From: an uncultured Bilophila sp.
GTDB lineage: Bacteria > Desulfobacterota > Desulfovibrionia > Desulfovibrionales > Desulfovibrionaceae
Direction of reading: 5' to 3'
NCBI GenBank assembly: GCA_959604115.1
Contig: CAUHBW010000299.1
Span: forward strand, 1 to 5,004
DNA length: 5,004 nucleotides
Made by a program: the position numbers and the translations under genes. Below are positions 1 through 4,927 of this stretch, one piece after another (within the stretch, counting starts at the first letter, position 1; every line of letters begins with the position of its first letter). Below the pieces are notes generated by a model that was not told the DNA's origin, did no database searches, and saw nothing but the letters and a program-made list of their open reading frames with translations.

Positions 1-240
1 CACCTTGCCCAGCAGTCTCCTTCCGATGCTTGCGCCGAAACCTTCCGCTTTGGGTTCTGGCTCCGTGGGGGAGGGGACAGCTCCCTCCCCCGTCTGTTCA
101 TTCCGTCCCGCATCGGATGTGCTTGGTTCGACAGGTACGGCTGTCCCGACAGTCTGCGGGGGAATGGCGGGGTGATCAGGTCCACTGTCCATCCCCCACG
201 CGGAAAGGATGCCGTTGAGCGTTGTTTCTGTTGCAACCAT
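1..240 (-). CDS. N-terminal part of an unknown protein, runs off the left edge
   Basis: An open frame starts at an ATG (240-238) and stays open for 80 codons to the window edge. A good Shine-Dalgarno, AAGAGG at 251-246, lies 5 nt upstream of the ATG. The visible protein begins MVATETTLNGILSAWGMDSG. Residues 20-65 are rich in Pro, Thr, Glu and Gly and look disordered. A more ordered, basic segment then begins near GASIGRRLLGKV. No domain, signal peptide or membrane segment is visible and I do not recognise the family. The gene has the same orientation as the primase operon but is separated from it by the 540-bp repeat-rich region, so it probably has its own promoter or depends on read-through. 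One origin-type repeat (274-298) lies 34-58 nt upstream of its start, so a repeat-binding protein could regulate it. That it is a gene is fairly certain; its role is unknown. Confidence 0.72.
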   Translation of the reverse strand, partial: MVATETTLNGILSAWGMDSGPDHPAIPPQTVGTAVPVEPSTSDAGRNEQTGEGAVPSPTEPEPKAEGFGASIGRRLLGKV

Positions 241-273
241 GTGAACCTCTTATAAAAAAACTTCCGGAACACA

Positions 274-298
274 GGTGGATCACTGGCGGTCAGTAAAC
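274..298 (+). repeat. Origin repeat copy A, left arm of a 20-bp perfect inverted repeat
   Basis: Positions 275-294 read GTGGATCACTGGCGGTCAGT, and the exact reverse complement occurs at 533-552. The copy continues with AAAC, which matches the AAA that follows GCGGTCAGT in copy B (616-642). A further half-site, GGTCAGC, follows directly at 299-305. A perfect 20-bp match about 240 bp away is very unlikely by chance and suggests a protein-binding site. Confidence 0.85.
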
Positions 299-347
299 GG
301 TCAGCAATTTTTTTTGAAGTAACAAGTTGAATTCATGCTTCTTTTTT

Positions 348-397
348 ATGATTTTTTGTCTGGATCACTGGTCAGCGAAAATAAAAGAAAAAATCAT
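348..397. repeat. 10-bp perfect inverted repeat enclosing origin repeat E
   Basis: ATGATTTTTT at 348-357 is exactly inverted as AAAAAATCAT at 388-397. The 30-nt spacer carries repeat copy E (361-377) and an A-rich segment. As single-stranded DNA or RNA this could form an AT-rich stem with the iteron in the loop. It may equally be a by-product of the A/T runs typical of a DNA-unwinding element. Confidence 0.5.
361..377 (+). repeat. Origin repeat copy E (shortened spacing)
   Basis: GGATCACTG (362-370) runs straight into GTCAGC (371-376). The two boxes are the same as in copy A, but the internal spacer is shorter, so the boxes abut. The A-rich segment GAAAATAAAA follows, as in other copies where the second box is followed by A residues. 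Same orientation as copy A. Confidence 0.7.
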
Positions 398-460
398 ACG
401 CGCACACGCGCACCCACGCACGCGCATATATACGCGCGCGGGTGCGCGCATGTACGCGCG
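395..460. repeat. 66-bp alternating purine-pyrimidine tract (Z-DNA-prone)
   Basis: From 395 to 460 the sequence alternates pyrimidine and purine almost perfectly, with breaks only at CCC (413-415) and GGG (440-442). It consists mainly of CG, CA and TG steps with a central TATATA (427-432). Alternating CG/CA tracts of this length are established Z-DNA formers under negative supercoiling. The tract sits between the plus-oriented and minus-oriented origin repeats, so it probably has a structural role in origin opening or nucleoid organisation; that role is inference. It is not coding: reading frames through it give only Arg/Ala/Cys/His-rich low-complexity peptide. Confidence 0.75.
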
Positions 461-476
461 GAATTTTTTCCCGAAA

Positions 477-490
477 ATCAGTGACCACCA
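477..490 (-). repeat. Origin repeat copy D (first box only)
   Basis: On the minus strand this reads TGGTGGTCACTGA. It matches the GGTGG(A)TCACTG box of copies A and C with one base missing, and shares GGTGGTCAC exactly with copy B. A recognisable second GGTCAG box is absent; instead ATTTTC follows. I treat it as a degenerate or half copy. Confidence 0.55.
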
Positions 491-518
491 CAAAACATAC
501 TGGCATAACTGACGATAC

Positions 519-541
519 GCGGTCAGCGGTTCACTGACCGC
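519..541. repeat. 8-bp perfect dyad of GCGGTCAG boxes
   Basis: GCGGTCAG (519-526) and CTGACCGC (534-541) form a perfect 8-bp dyad around a 7-nt spacer. The right half is the second box of copy C. The geometry resembles an operator for a dimeric protein or a small extrudable hairpin inside the putative origin. Confidence 0.6.
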
Positions 542-553
542 CAGTGATCCACT
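532..553 (-). repeat. Origin repeat copy C, right arm of the 20-bp inverted repeat
   Basis: The minus strand at 552-533 is identical over 20 bp to copy A at 275-294. Together the two copies bracket the AT-rich and alternating core of the putative origin, pointing inward. Confidence 0.85.
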
Positions 554-615
554 TGCGCGATGAAAACTTGTTTGTCCTGTGTTTACAGTGAGTTGAAGCA
601 TGGAGCCCCCTGTAT

Positions 616-642
616 TTTTTACTGACCGCTTTTGTGACCACC
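616..642 (-). repeat. Origin repeat copy B
   Basis: The minus strand reads GGTGGTCAC, then AAAA, then GCGGTCAGTAAAA. Both boxes of copy A are present in the same order, including the AAA after the second box. The spacer differs and one A is missing from the first box. This is the rightmost clear copy, about 137 bp from the end of the primase gene. Confidence 0.7.
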
Positions 643-778
643 CACTCCCGTCATTTGTCGGGGATACGGGGAAAACGCCCATTGCCCCGATTTTACGCCA
701 AAAGGGGCCGTACAGACGTTTCGGCTCTCTGGCTGCATCCAAGGTCAAATCAGGCGCAAACATGGCTGCACGCGCCTT

Positions 779-3206
779 CTAGAGGCTGTTTGCGAAACCG
801 TTGGTCAGGGAAATGCCGGAGACGCGCTGCGGGCGTTTGCCCTCGACTCGCGGACGGTAGACCTTGACCGCGACCTCGCGCAGCTTGCGGGTCGCCGTTT
901 CCAGCTCTTCGATGAAGTTCTCGCGGTTCAGCGGCTTGTAGCCGCCTTCCGTGCAGTAACTCTTGTACGCCTTGTACAGTTCCTTGAGGTCTTCATCATA
1001 GCCGTCTTCAAGCGTGCATTGATCCTGCACAAAGGCCATCACCGGATTGTTGTACCGACGGTATTTCATGATGAATTCCGTGGTTTCATCGCAGGATGTA
1101 AACCGTTTGTTCTTCATCAGCCGATGCAGTCCGAGCACGGCCCACGCAAAGATGCCGTCAAGTTCGGACATCAGCTTGCTTTCAAGGTCGTTGTCCATCG
1201 TCGGATCGTCCTCCAGAAACTGCCGCTTGAACTGTACTGGAAGAATGCGCCGGAAGAATCCGTCGGAGTTGTCGAGCACGCGCGGTTTTTTGTTCATGGC
1301 ATAGGCCAGCTTGCAGTATGGGCGAAACTCGAAGCTGTCCTTGTGCTTGAAGCTGGCCTGTATCGGGTCTCCGGTGACGACGTTCTTGAAAAACTCGCTG
1401 TTGGTTGCCTCCGCGCTGAGTTCCGCGCCGACGTTGAGCATCTTGCGGAACAGCGACGCCCGCTGGAACTGGTCTTCAAGTCCGGCGATGGTCACGGCGG
1501 AGCAGTTCTTTTGCCCGACAAGCGCCCGCATGATGCTGATCACCTTGCTTTTCCCGTCCGCGCCGGGGCCGAGCAGAAGGAGTGCCTTGCCCATGGTGGT
1601 GTCCCGGGTCATGCTGTAGCCGATGAACTCCTGAAGCTGCATGATGACTTCCGGCGTCTGCACGGTTTCGTCGAGGAACCGCAGCCAGCGTTCCGGTTTT
1701 GGTGGTTTTTCGCCGTGCCACGTCACGCCGAGCTTGACCGTGGCGAGAAAGTCCCGGTCATGCGGGATGAACTCCAGCGTGCGCAGGTTGAGCATCCCGT
1801 TTTCAAGGCAGGCCCAGTCTTCGCGGTCGTCCAGTTCGCGCCCGCTGGGCATGGAAGCCAGCGCCAGCACCAGCGAACACGCGCCGTTCACGCGCGAAGC
1901 CGTGGCCTCGTCGCCAAGCGCGATGATGGCCTCGCGCTTGAGCTGCTCCACGCTCCAAGGTTCGAAAAAGCGGCCTTCCCAGCGGTAAAGCTGGCCCGAT
2001 TCGTCGTGGTAGAGCATGGGGAAGTGTTCGGCGAGCCAGTCCGCCAGCAGCTTTTCCCGGAACGACAGCCGCCCGTTCACGCCGCTGTCGAAAAAGCGCA
2101 TGAAGCCGACGCAGGAGGCGGCTTCCGGCTCTCCGGACACGGCAGCCTTTTCCCGCCGCTCTCTGGCGGCCCCGACAAGCGTCATGAACTCTCCGACGCC
2201 CTTCCTGTGTCGGACAAAGAAGTCGGTCAGGTCCTGCCCGTGGTCGTCCGGCCATTCTCCGTTTTCCCGGCCCATGAAATCTGGCCATTCCAGCCGGAAT
2301 ACGATGCAGCCGGCAAGTGTCAGGTTCTTTTCCGCCTTGTCGGCGTAGGCCTGCCCCGGCTTGTCCGCGTCGTAGCAAAGCAGGATTTCCCGGCCCGCCA
2401 GCGCGTTGAGGTGCGACTTCGGCCATACGTCCGGCTTGCCCGTCTGCGTAATCGCGTTCAGGCCGTGGGAGCGGGCGCAGATGCAGTCGGCCTCGCCTTC
2501 GCACAGGATGACCAGCCCCTCGCGGAGCGTGGACGCCGCCGGAAACAGCATGGCCGAGCCGTGGCCCTTGCCCCAGCTCATGATCTTGGCGGGCGCGCTT
2601 TCCGGCTTGCCCAGCGGGTAGTAGACGCGGATGTTGCGCAGCACGCCTTTCTCGTCGCGGATCGGGATGGCCACGCGGTCGCGCTCGCGAATCGGGAAGG
2701 TTTCGTGCAAGTTCGACTTGCGGCGGAAGTGCGAAAGCGCGCGCACGCCGAGGGCGTCCAGCGTTTCCCGCGTCCAGCCGCGCCGCCGGGAAAGCTCGCC
2801 CATCATGGCGTCGGAAACCGGCTCCATGACGCTGAGTACGCTTTCCGGGATTTCGCCGGGGAGCTTCACGTCCACCCGCGCCCGGAGCTGGCCGGGCGTC
2901 CTGCGCGGAGCCGGAGCCATGCCTTCCTGCGCGTAGTCGCGCTTGAAGGCCCGCAACCCGTCCGCCGAGCGCACGGGATAGCCCTTGACCTTGCACCACA
3001 GGTCCACAAGGTCGCCGGAGTCCGTGCAGGCCGCAAAGCACTTGAAGACGTCCGTCCGTCACGTTGTAGCCAAAGGACATCGTGCGGTCGTCGTGGAACG
3101 GACAGAGGCCGTTAAGCCAGTCGCCGTCTTCCTGCTGCACGACAAAGAGCGTCCGCGCGATGCGGTCGCGGGTTTCCGCCGTGAGGTTGTGTTGCGCCCA
3201 GCCCAT
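779..3206 (-). CDS. P4-type replication primase/helicase (alpha-like), frameshifted near its N-terminus
   Basis: This is a multidomain protein that would prime and unwind element DNA at its own origin. Start: ATG 3206-3204, overlapping the upstream stop as TGATG, with GGGGGA upstream. The gene encodes about 807 aa if the frame is restored. In that numbering a CHC2-like zinc finger has CPFH at 35-38 and CFAAC at 55-59 (one residue longer than the usual CxxC). A TOPRIM domain follows, with CEGEAD near 234-239, DAD near 278-280 and DLTDFF near 324-329. A D5_N-like region includes ENGMLNLRT near 467-475. The SF3 helicase has Walker A GPGADGKS at 545-552, GAEL near 592-595, YAMNKKP near 634-640 and GFFRRILP near 648-655. 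The last 100 or so residues are a likely winged-helix DNA-binding region. The length is close to P4 alpha (777 aa). As sequenced, the frame breaks at about 3048-3061. The downstream frame has a TGA at 3061-3059, so the largest intact product (742 aa) would start at GTG 3007 and lack the zinc finger. Family assignment is strong; activity of this copy is uncertain. Confidence 0.9.
3049..3060. repeat. Tandem 4-bp repeat (CGTC x3) at the primase frameshift
   Basis: Three perfect CGTC units (GACG on the coding strand) lie where the primase reading frame breaks. Removing one unit restores NVTD-VFKCF across the junction. Removing a single A instead gives NVTDG-VFKCF, which also fits a zinc-finger loop. 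The repeat could therefore be a slippage product, a variable site, or a chance result of a one-base insertion or sequencing error. Confidence 0.6.
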
Positions 3207-3703
3207 CACATCCCCCAGTTGTCCGGTATCGGCGGACACGTTTTCCCTTCCGGTACGCGGGCGCACCGCGAGGGCTGGAAGCACCTCCAGTTCATGCCGC
3301 AGGACGAGGCCGCCAGACGCGCGTTCATGCGCGCGCAGTCGAGCAGCGCGTGCTCCGCCATCCAGCCTTCGATTTCCGAAACCGGACCGACCGGCGGAAT
3401 CGCCGTGGCTACGGGAACGGGTGTCCCCCGCGTGGGCTTTTTCTTCGCCGGTTTCGGCGCAATGACGGGTGCGGGCTTCGTTTCTTCAAACGACGGCGCG
3501 AGGCGATACAGCCCCTTCGCGATTTTCCAGACCTGCGCGCAGTAGGCGCGGGAACAGGTCGTGCGCGTCGTGAATTTCTGCCGTCCGCACACCGGGCAGT
3601 TGCCGAACCTCTTCCCGAACCGCTCGCCCGCCAGAAGCTGGGCGTAGAGCGAAAGCATGTCGGGGTTGTCGAGGGTCACATCGGGAACAACTTTTGTCGT
3701 CAT
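3206..3703 (-). CDS. 165-aa cysteine-rich putative zinc-binding protein of the replication operon
   Basis: The start is ATG 3703-3701, overlapping the upstream stop by ATGA, with GGGAGG about 7 nt upstream. The stop TGA (3208-3206) overlaps the primase start. The N-terminal half carries C36-x2-C39-x10-C50-x4-C55 (CPVCGRQKF, then TTCSRAYC), a zinc-ribbon-like arrangement. Residues 76-108 form a Pro/Lys/Ala-rich linker. The C-terminal part has five more cysteines (123, 135, 141, 147, 156) and could form a second metal site. No enzymatic motif, signal peptide or membrane segment is visible. Translational coupling to the primase suggests a role in replication or its control, perhaps binding nucleic acid or the primase. 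That is inference from position and the zinc motif; I do not recognise the family. Confidence 0.82.
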   Translation of the reverse strand: MTTKVVPDVTLDNPDMLSLYAQLLAGERFGKRFGNCPVCGRQKFTTRTTCSRAYCAQVWKIAKGLYRLAPSFEETKPAPVIAPKPAKKKPTRGTPVPVATAIPPVGPVSEIEGWMAEHALLDCARMNARLAASSCGMNWRCFQPSRCARVPEGKTCPPIPDNWGM

Positions 3704-4083
3704 CGCCAGCCCTCCCGGTCAATCCTGTTGCATACGCGGGCAAGCACTCCGGCAGCCATGCGCATCGCAAGCCAGCGCAACGGGGGGCACCAGCGCAGAC
3801 GCTCGGCAATGTCCGACTGGCAGTAGTAAGAAAAAATGACGGCGTGCAGGTTCACACGCACCGTTTTGGGCTCTTCGCCGCGCTCCATAAGTTCCGCAAC
3901 AATCCGGTCATGTTCTTCGGAAACCTTTGAATAGCGGGAGAGGCAGGCGGCGAGGTCAATCTTTTCGGCCGCCGTCAGCACATGATACCGTCTGTCGATG
4001 ATTCGGATTTCCTGAAGCGCGTGAAGGGCCAGCTTCCAACTCTGAAACACGTCTGCGTGGATGCGTTCGTTGAGCGTGCTCAT
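3700..4083 (-). CDS. 127-aa unknown protein of the replication operon
   Basis: I chose ATG 4083-4081 because GGAGGT lies 6 nt upstream and the ATG overlaps the previous stop as ATGA. An earlier in-frame start near 4497 would run through the structured leader and is unlikely. The protein begins MSTLNERIHADVFQSWKLAL and looks largely alpha-helical, with charged, amphipathic stretches (for example around EEHDRIVAELMERGEE). The C-terminus is basic and tryptophan-containing (RWCPPLRWLAMRMAAGVLAR, ending REGWR). No catalytic motif, zinc motif or clear membrane segment is seen. It may be a small DNA-binding or regulatory protein, but I do not recognise it and assign no function. Its 3' end overlaps the next gene, so it is translationally coupled. 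Confidence 0.75.
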   Translation of the reverse strand: MSTLNERIHADVFQSWKLALHALQEIRIIDRRYHVLTAAEKIDLAACLSRYSKVSEEHDRIVAELMERGEEPKTVRVNLHAVIFSYYCQSDIAERLRWCPPLRWLAMRMAAGVLARVCNRIDREGWR

Positions 4084-4280
4084 GCCGCCACCTCCACGGA
4101 CAGGGACTTGCCGTAGATACGCCAGCGGACACGGACGTCCGGCGGCAGGGGCGCGGGCAGGCCACGCAGGGCGGCCACGGCCTTGTGCTGCCCGGAACGG
4201 GCAAGCTTGTGGAGCAGTTGATGCAACGGAAGGGCCCCGGCGCACATTCCGGGCCGGGAGAGAGAAAAGAGGAGAAACAT
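4080..4280 (-). CDS. 66-aa unknown protein, probable first gene of the operon
   Basis: The preferred start is ATG 4280-4278, with AGGTGG (4289-4284) just upstream. The spacing is short if the whole hexamer is used, about 6 nt if only AGG pairs. A second ATG at 4247 would give 55 aa but has no convincing Shine-Dalgarno. The stop TGA (4082-4080) overlaps the next gene's ATG, which is the best evidence that this frame is translated. The protein starts MFLLFSLSRPG; its middle is a probable helix (HQLLHKLARSGQHKAVAALR), and the end, VRVRWRIYGKSLSVEVAA, has beta-strand character. It lies 31 nt beyond the leader terminator's T-rich tail. Function is unknown. The frame continues upstream without a stop to 4679, but through attachment-site repeats and hairpins, so that part is probably untranslated. 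Confidence 0.6.
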   Translation of the reverse strand: MFLLFSLSRPGMCAGALPLHQLLHKLARSGQHKAVAALRGLPAPLPPDVRVRWRIYGKSLSVEVAA

Positions 4281-4310
4281 AAGCCACCTGATCTTTTTGA
4301 GGGGATTGGA

Positions 4311-4390
4311 AAACAAAAAAAGGCGGAACAACGCTCCCCGGCCGATCAGTGGCCGCCGAGTCCTCACGGATTCTCGGACGTTGTTCCGCC
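4311..4390 (-). terminator. Strong intrinsic terminator folding as a three-way junction, upstream of the operon
   Basis: A perfect 12-bp stem pairs GGCGGAACAACG (4322-4333) with CGTTGTTCCGCC (4379-4390). On the minus strand it is followed by TTTTTTTGTTTT (4321-4310), a classic rho-independent tail. Two hairpins sit inside the stem. One is CCGAG/CTCGG plus TCC/GGA (4356-4377), with a GTGA tetraloop (GNRA type) only when read on the minus strand. The other is CGGCC/GGCCG with a 7-nt loop (4339-4355). Orientation is supported by both the T tail and the GNRA loop. Because it lies just before the operon with no gene ending above it, it looks like an attenuator or the 3' end of a small RNA. Confidence 0.75.
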
Positions 4391-4515
4391 AATATGTAAC
4401 CGCATCCCACGGACGAAAGGTCCGAGGTGCTTCGGTGGCAGAAACAGAAAACGCCGCAATTTTCTCCAGCGTGGGGCGCTGGTGAAGGCTTCGGCAAGCC
4501 TCTGATCGTTTAGGG
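4391..4515 (-). ncRNA. Structured leader or small-RNA region upstream of the terminator
   Basis: No convincing coding frame is present, but three hairpins occur in a row: AGGCTT/AAGCCT with a 4-nt loop (4486-4501), CCAGCG/CGCTGG with a 5-nt loop (4466-4482), and CGGAC/GTCCG with a 5-nt loop (4410-4424). On the minus strand CTCGGAC (4426-4420) is exactly complementary to GTCCGAG (4379-4373) inside the terminator. A competing fold that would weaken the terminator is therefore possible. Phage P4 controls its replication operon by premature termination involving a leader RNA, so the layout is suggestive. The transcript and its ends are inferred. Confidence 0.4.
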
Positions 4516-4521
4516 GAGTTC

Positions 4522-4550
4522 AGATTGCCCGGAATCCGCGCCGGAGTCAA
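4522..4550 (-). promoter_or_regulatory. Possible promoter of the leader/operon
   Basis: On the minus strand TTGACT (4550-4545) is followed after 17 bp by CAATCT (4527-4522). The -35 is good, but the -10 keeps only the conserved A at position 2 and T at position 6. It would start transcription just before the hairpin-rich leader. Another -10-like sequence, TACATA, lies immediately before the terminator stem but lacks a matching -35. Weak evidence only. Confidence 0.28.
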
Positions 4551-4561
4551 GCCCCCCGCGA

Positions 4562-4690
4562 GTAGCACGGAAGAGGAACGGAGAGCAGGCAGGCCATGCC
4601 CGAAGCGGATAGCAACAGGGTAGCAGAAAGGTAGCAAGTGGCGGGCACGGAAACGCTGAAACCCGCCGCAGGGTAGCAATAGGGTAGCAA
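4562..4690 (+). repeat. TAGCA(A) direct repeats next to tRNA-Lys, probable integrase/excisionase arm sites
   Basis: TAGCA occurs with its T at 4563, 4610, 4621, 4632, 4674 and 4685. The last five copies sit in a context like GGGTAGCAA. Three successive copies are 11 bp apart and the final pair is also 11 bp apart, about one helical turn. A 6-bp inverted repeat, GGCGGG/CCCGCC (4640-4645/4662-4667), lies between the two clusters. Short, helically phased direct repeats beside an attachment site are typical of arm-type sites for tyrosine recombinases and excisionases. The cluster lies 48-180 bp from the tRNA 3' end. The proposed role is inference; the repeats and spacing are seen directly. Confidence 0.65.
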
Positions 4691-4730
4691 AACGAGGAAA
4701 GGGTCTACACTCGTTAGAGTGTAAACCCTT
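4689..4730 (-). terminator. Hairpin terminator downstream of tRNA-Lys
   Basis: GGGTCTACACTC (4701-4712) and GAGTGTAAACCC (4717-4728) form a 12-bp stem with one G-T wobble and a GTTA loop, extendable by two A-T pairs. On the minus strand it is followed by TTTCCTCGTTTT, an imperfect T-rich tail. It begins about 10 nt after the encoded CCA and would end tRNA transcription, probably from the element side of the junction. Confidence 0.6.
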
Positions 4731-4738
4731 AAAATATT

Positions 4739-4814
4739 TGGTGGGACGTGCGGGGGTCGAACCTGCGACTCTCTGCTTAAAAGGCAGATACTCTACCTAC
4801 TGAGTTAACGTCCC
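4739..4814 (-). tRNA. tRNA-Lys (anticodon UUU), 3' CCA encoded; probable integration site
   Basis: The minus strand folds as a full cloverleaf of 73 nt (4814-4742) plus encoded CCA (4741-4739). The 7-bp acceptor stem is GGGACGT/ACGTCCC. The D-arm is AACTC-AGTAGGTA-GAGT, the anticodon stem is TCTGC/GCAGA with loop CTTTTAA giving UUU, and the T-loop is TTCGACC. The T-stem GCAGG/CCCGC has one A-C mismatch (position 51 with 63). The gene has its own near-consensus promoter and a downstream terminator. Its 3' end faces the replication module, as expected when an element integrates into a tRNA gene and restores the 3' end. The attachment core would be in the 3' half, and the duplicate would lie beyond the left edge of the window. 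Confidence 0.95.
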
Positions 4815-4828
4815 GTTCCGAATTTGAG

Positions 4829-4857
4829 TTGATACGCTTGAGAGGCCGTGCTGTCAA
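4829..4857 (-). promoter_or_regulatory. Promoter of tRNA-Lys
   Basis: On the minus strand a perfect TTGACA (4857-4852) is separated by exactly 17 bp from TATCAA (4834-4829). The tRNA 5' end lies 14 nt beyond the -10 box, leaving a short leader for RNase P. This is a strong sigma-70 type promoter. Confidence 0.85.
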
Positions 4858-4858
4858 G

Positions 4859-4917
4859 GGGAAAATGCTTTTTCCCGGAAAAAACGCTTGTGTCCGTCCG
4901 TTTTTGGAGGCGGACGG
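4859..4917 (-). terminator. Candidate terminator hairpins after the liv gene
   Basis: Two hairpins lie between the liv stop codon and the tRNA promoter. CCGTCCG/CGGACGG (4894-4900/4911-4917) has a 10-nt loop, and a T6 run follows 9 nt later on the minus strand. GGGAAAA/TTTTCCC (4859-4865/4870-4876) has a 4-nt loop. Neither has a textbook adjacent T tail, but together they probably end the upstream transcript before the independent tRNA promoter. Confidence 0.5.
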
Positions 4918-4927
4918 CGCGGAATGC

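Larger units (their letters stand above)
241..778. other. Putative origin of replication (iteron-like repeats around an AT-rich/alternating core)
   Basis: This non-coding stretch lies directly downstream of the primase/helicase gene. It contains at least five composite repeats related to GGTGGATCACTGGCGGTCAGT, plus extra GGTCAGC half-sites. The left copies (274-298, 361-377) read on the plus strand and the right copies (477-490, 532-553, 616-642) on the minus strand, so they point inward. Between them lie T- and A-rich runs (306-358, 378-397, 461-479) and a long alternating purine-pyrimidine tract (395-460). Phage P4-type alpha proteins bind repeated sites at their origin and unwind nearby DNA, and origins commonly pair iterons with an AT-rich unwinding element. 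Assigning this region as the origin is inference from those two facts and the adjacent gene. From about 645 to 778 I see only a 6-bp hairpin (752-757/772-777) and no other clear signal. Confidence 0.6.

Noticed and set aside
395..460. CRISPR or simple-repeat array
   Set aside because: There are no repeat-spacer units; the pattern is purine-pyrimidine alternation.
365..763. Minus-strand open frame of 132 codons downstream of the primase
   Set aside because: It runs through the inverted repeats and the alternating purine-pyrimidine tract, giving low-complexity sequence at its end. It has no convincing ribosome-binding site and is better explained as origin DNA. A short real peptide near 560-763 cannot be fully excluded.
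752..777. Terminator for the primase operon (AGGCGC/GCGCCT hairpin)
   Set aside because: The stem is only 6 bp with a 14-nt loop and no T run follows on the minus strand, so termination here is not supported.
1803..3058. Continuation of the N-terminal primase frame past the frameshift (to 1803)
   Set aside because: After NVTDG the translation becomes Arg/Gly/Ala-rich and motif-free, while the conserved domains continue in the other frame. It is an out-of-frame shadow, though it would be the translated tail if the frameshift is real.
1019..3115. Plus-strand open frame of 698 codons opposite the primase
   Set aside because: It is antisense to well-recognised primase/helicase domains, has an atypical His/Arg/Ala/Val-rich composition with no recognisable motif, and arises from the high GC at third codon positions of the real gene.
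4185..4505. Plus-strand open frame of 106 codons over the leader
   Set aside because: It is antisense to the first operon gene and crosses the terminator; no ribosome-binding site or recognisable motif.
4080..4679. Long version (199 codons) of the first operon gene, and the 265-codon version of the second (to 4497)
   Set aside because: Both extensions translate the hairpins, terminator and, for the first, attachment-site repeats. Internal starts with Shine-Dalgarno sites and ATGA overlaps explain the genes better.
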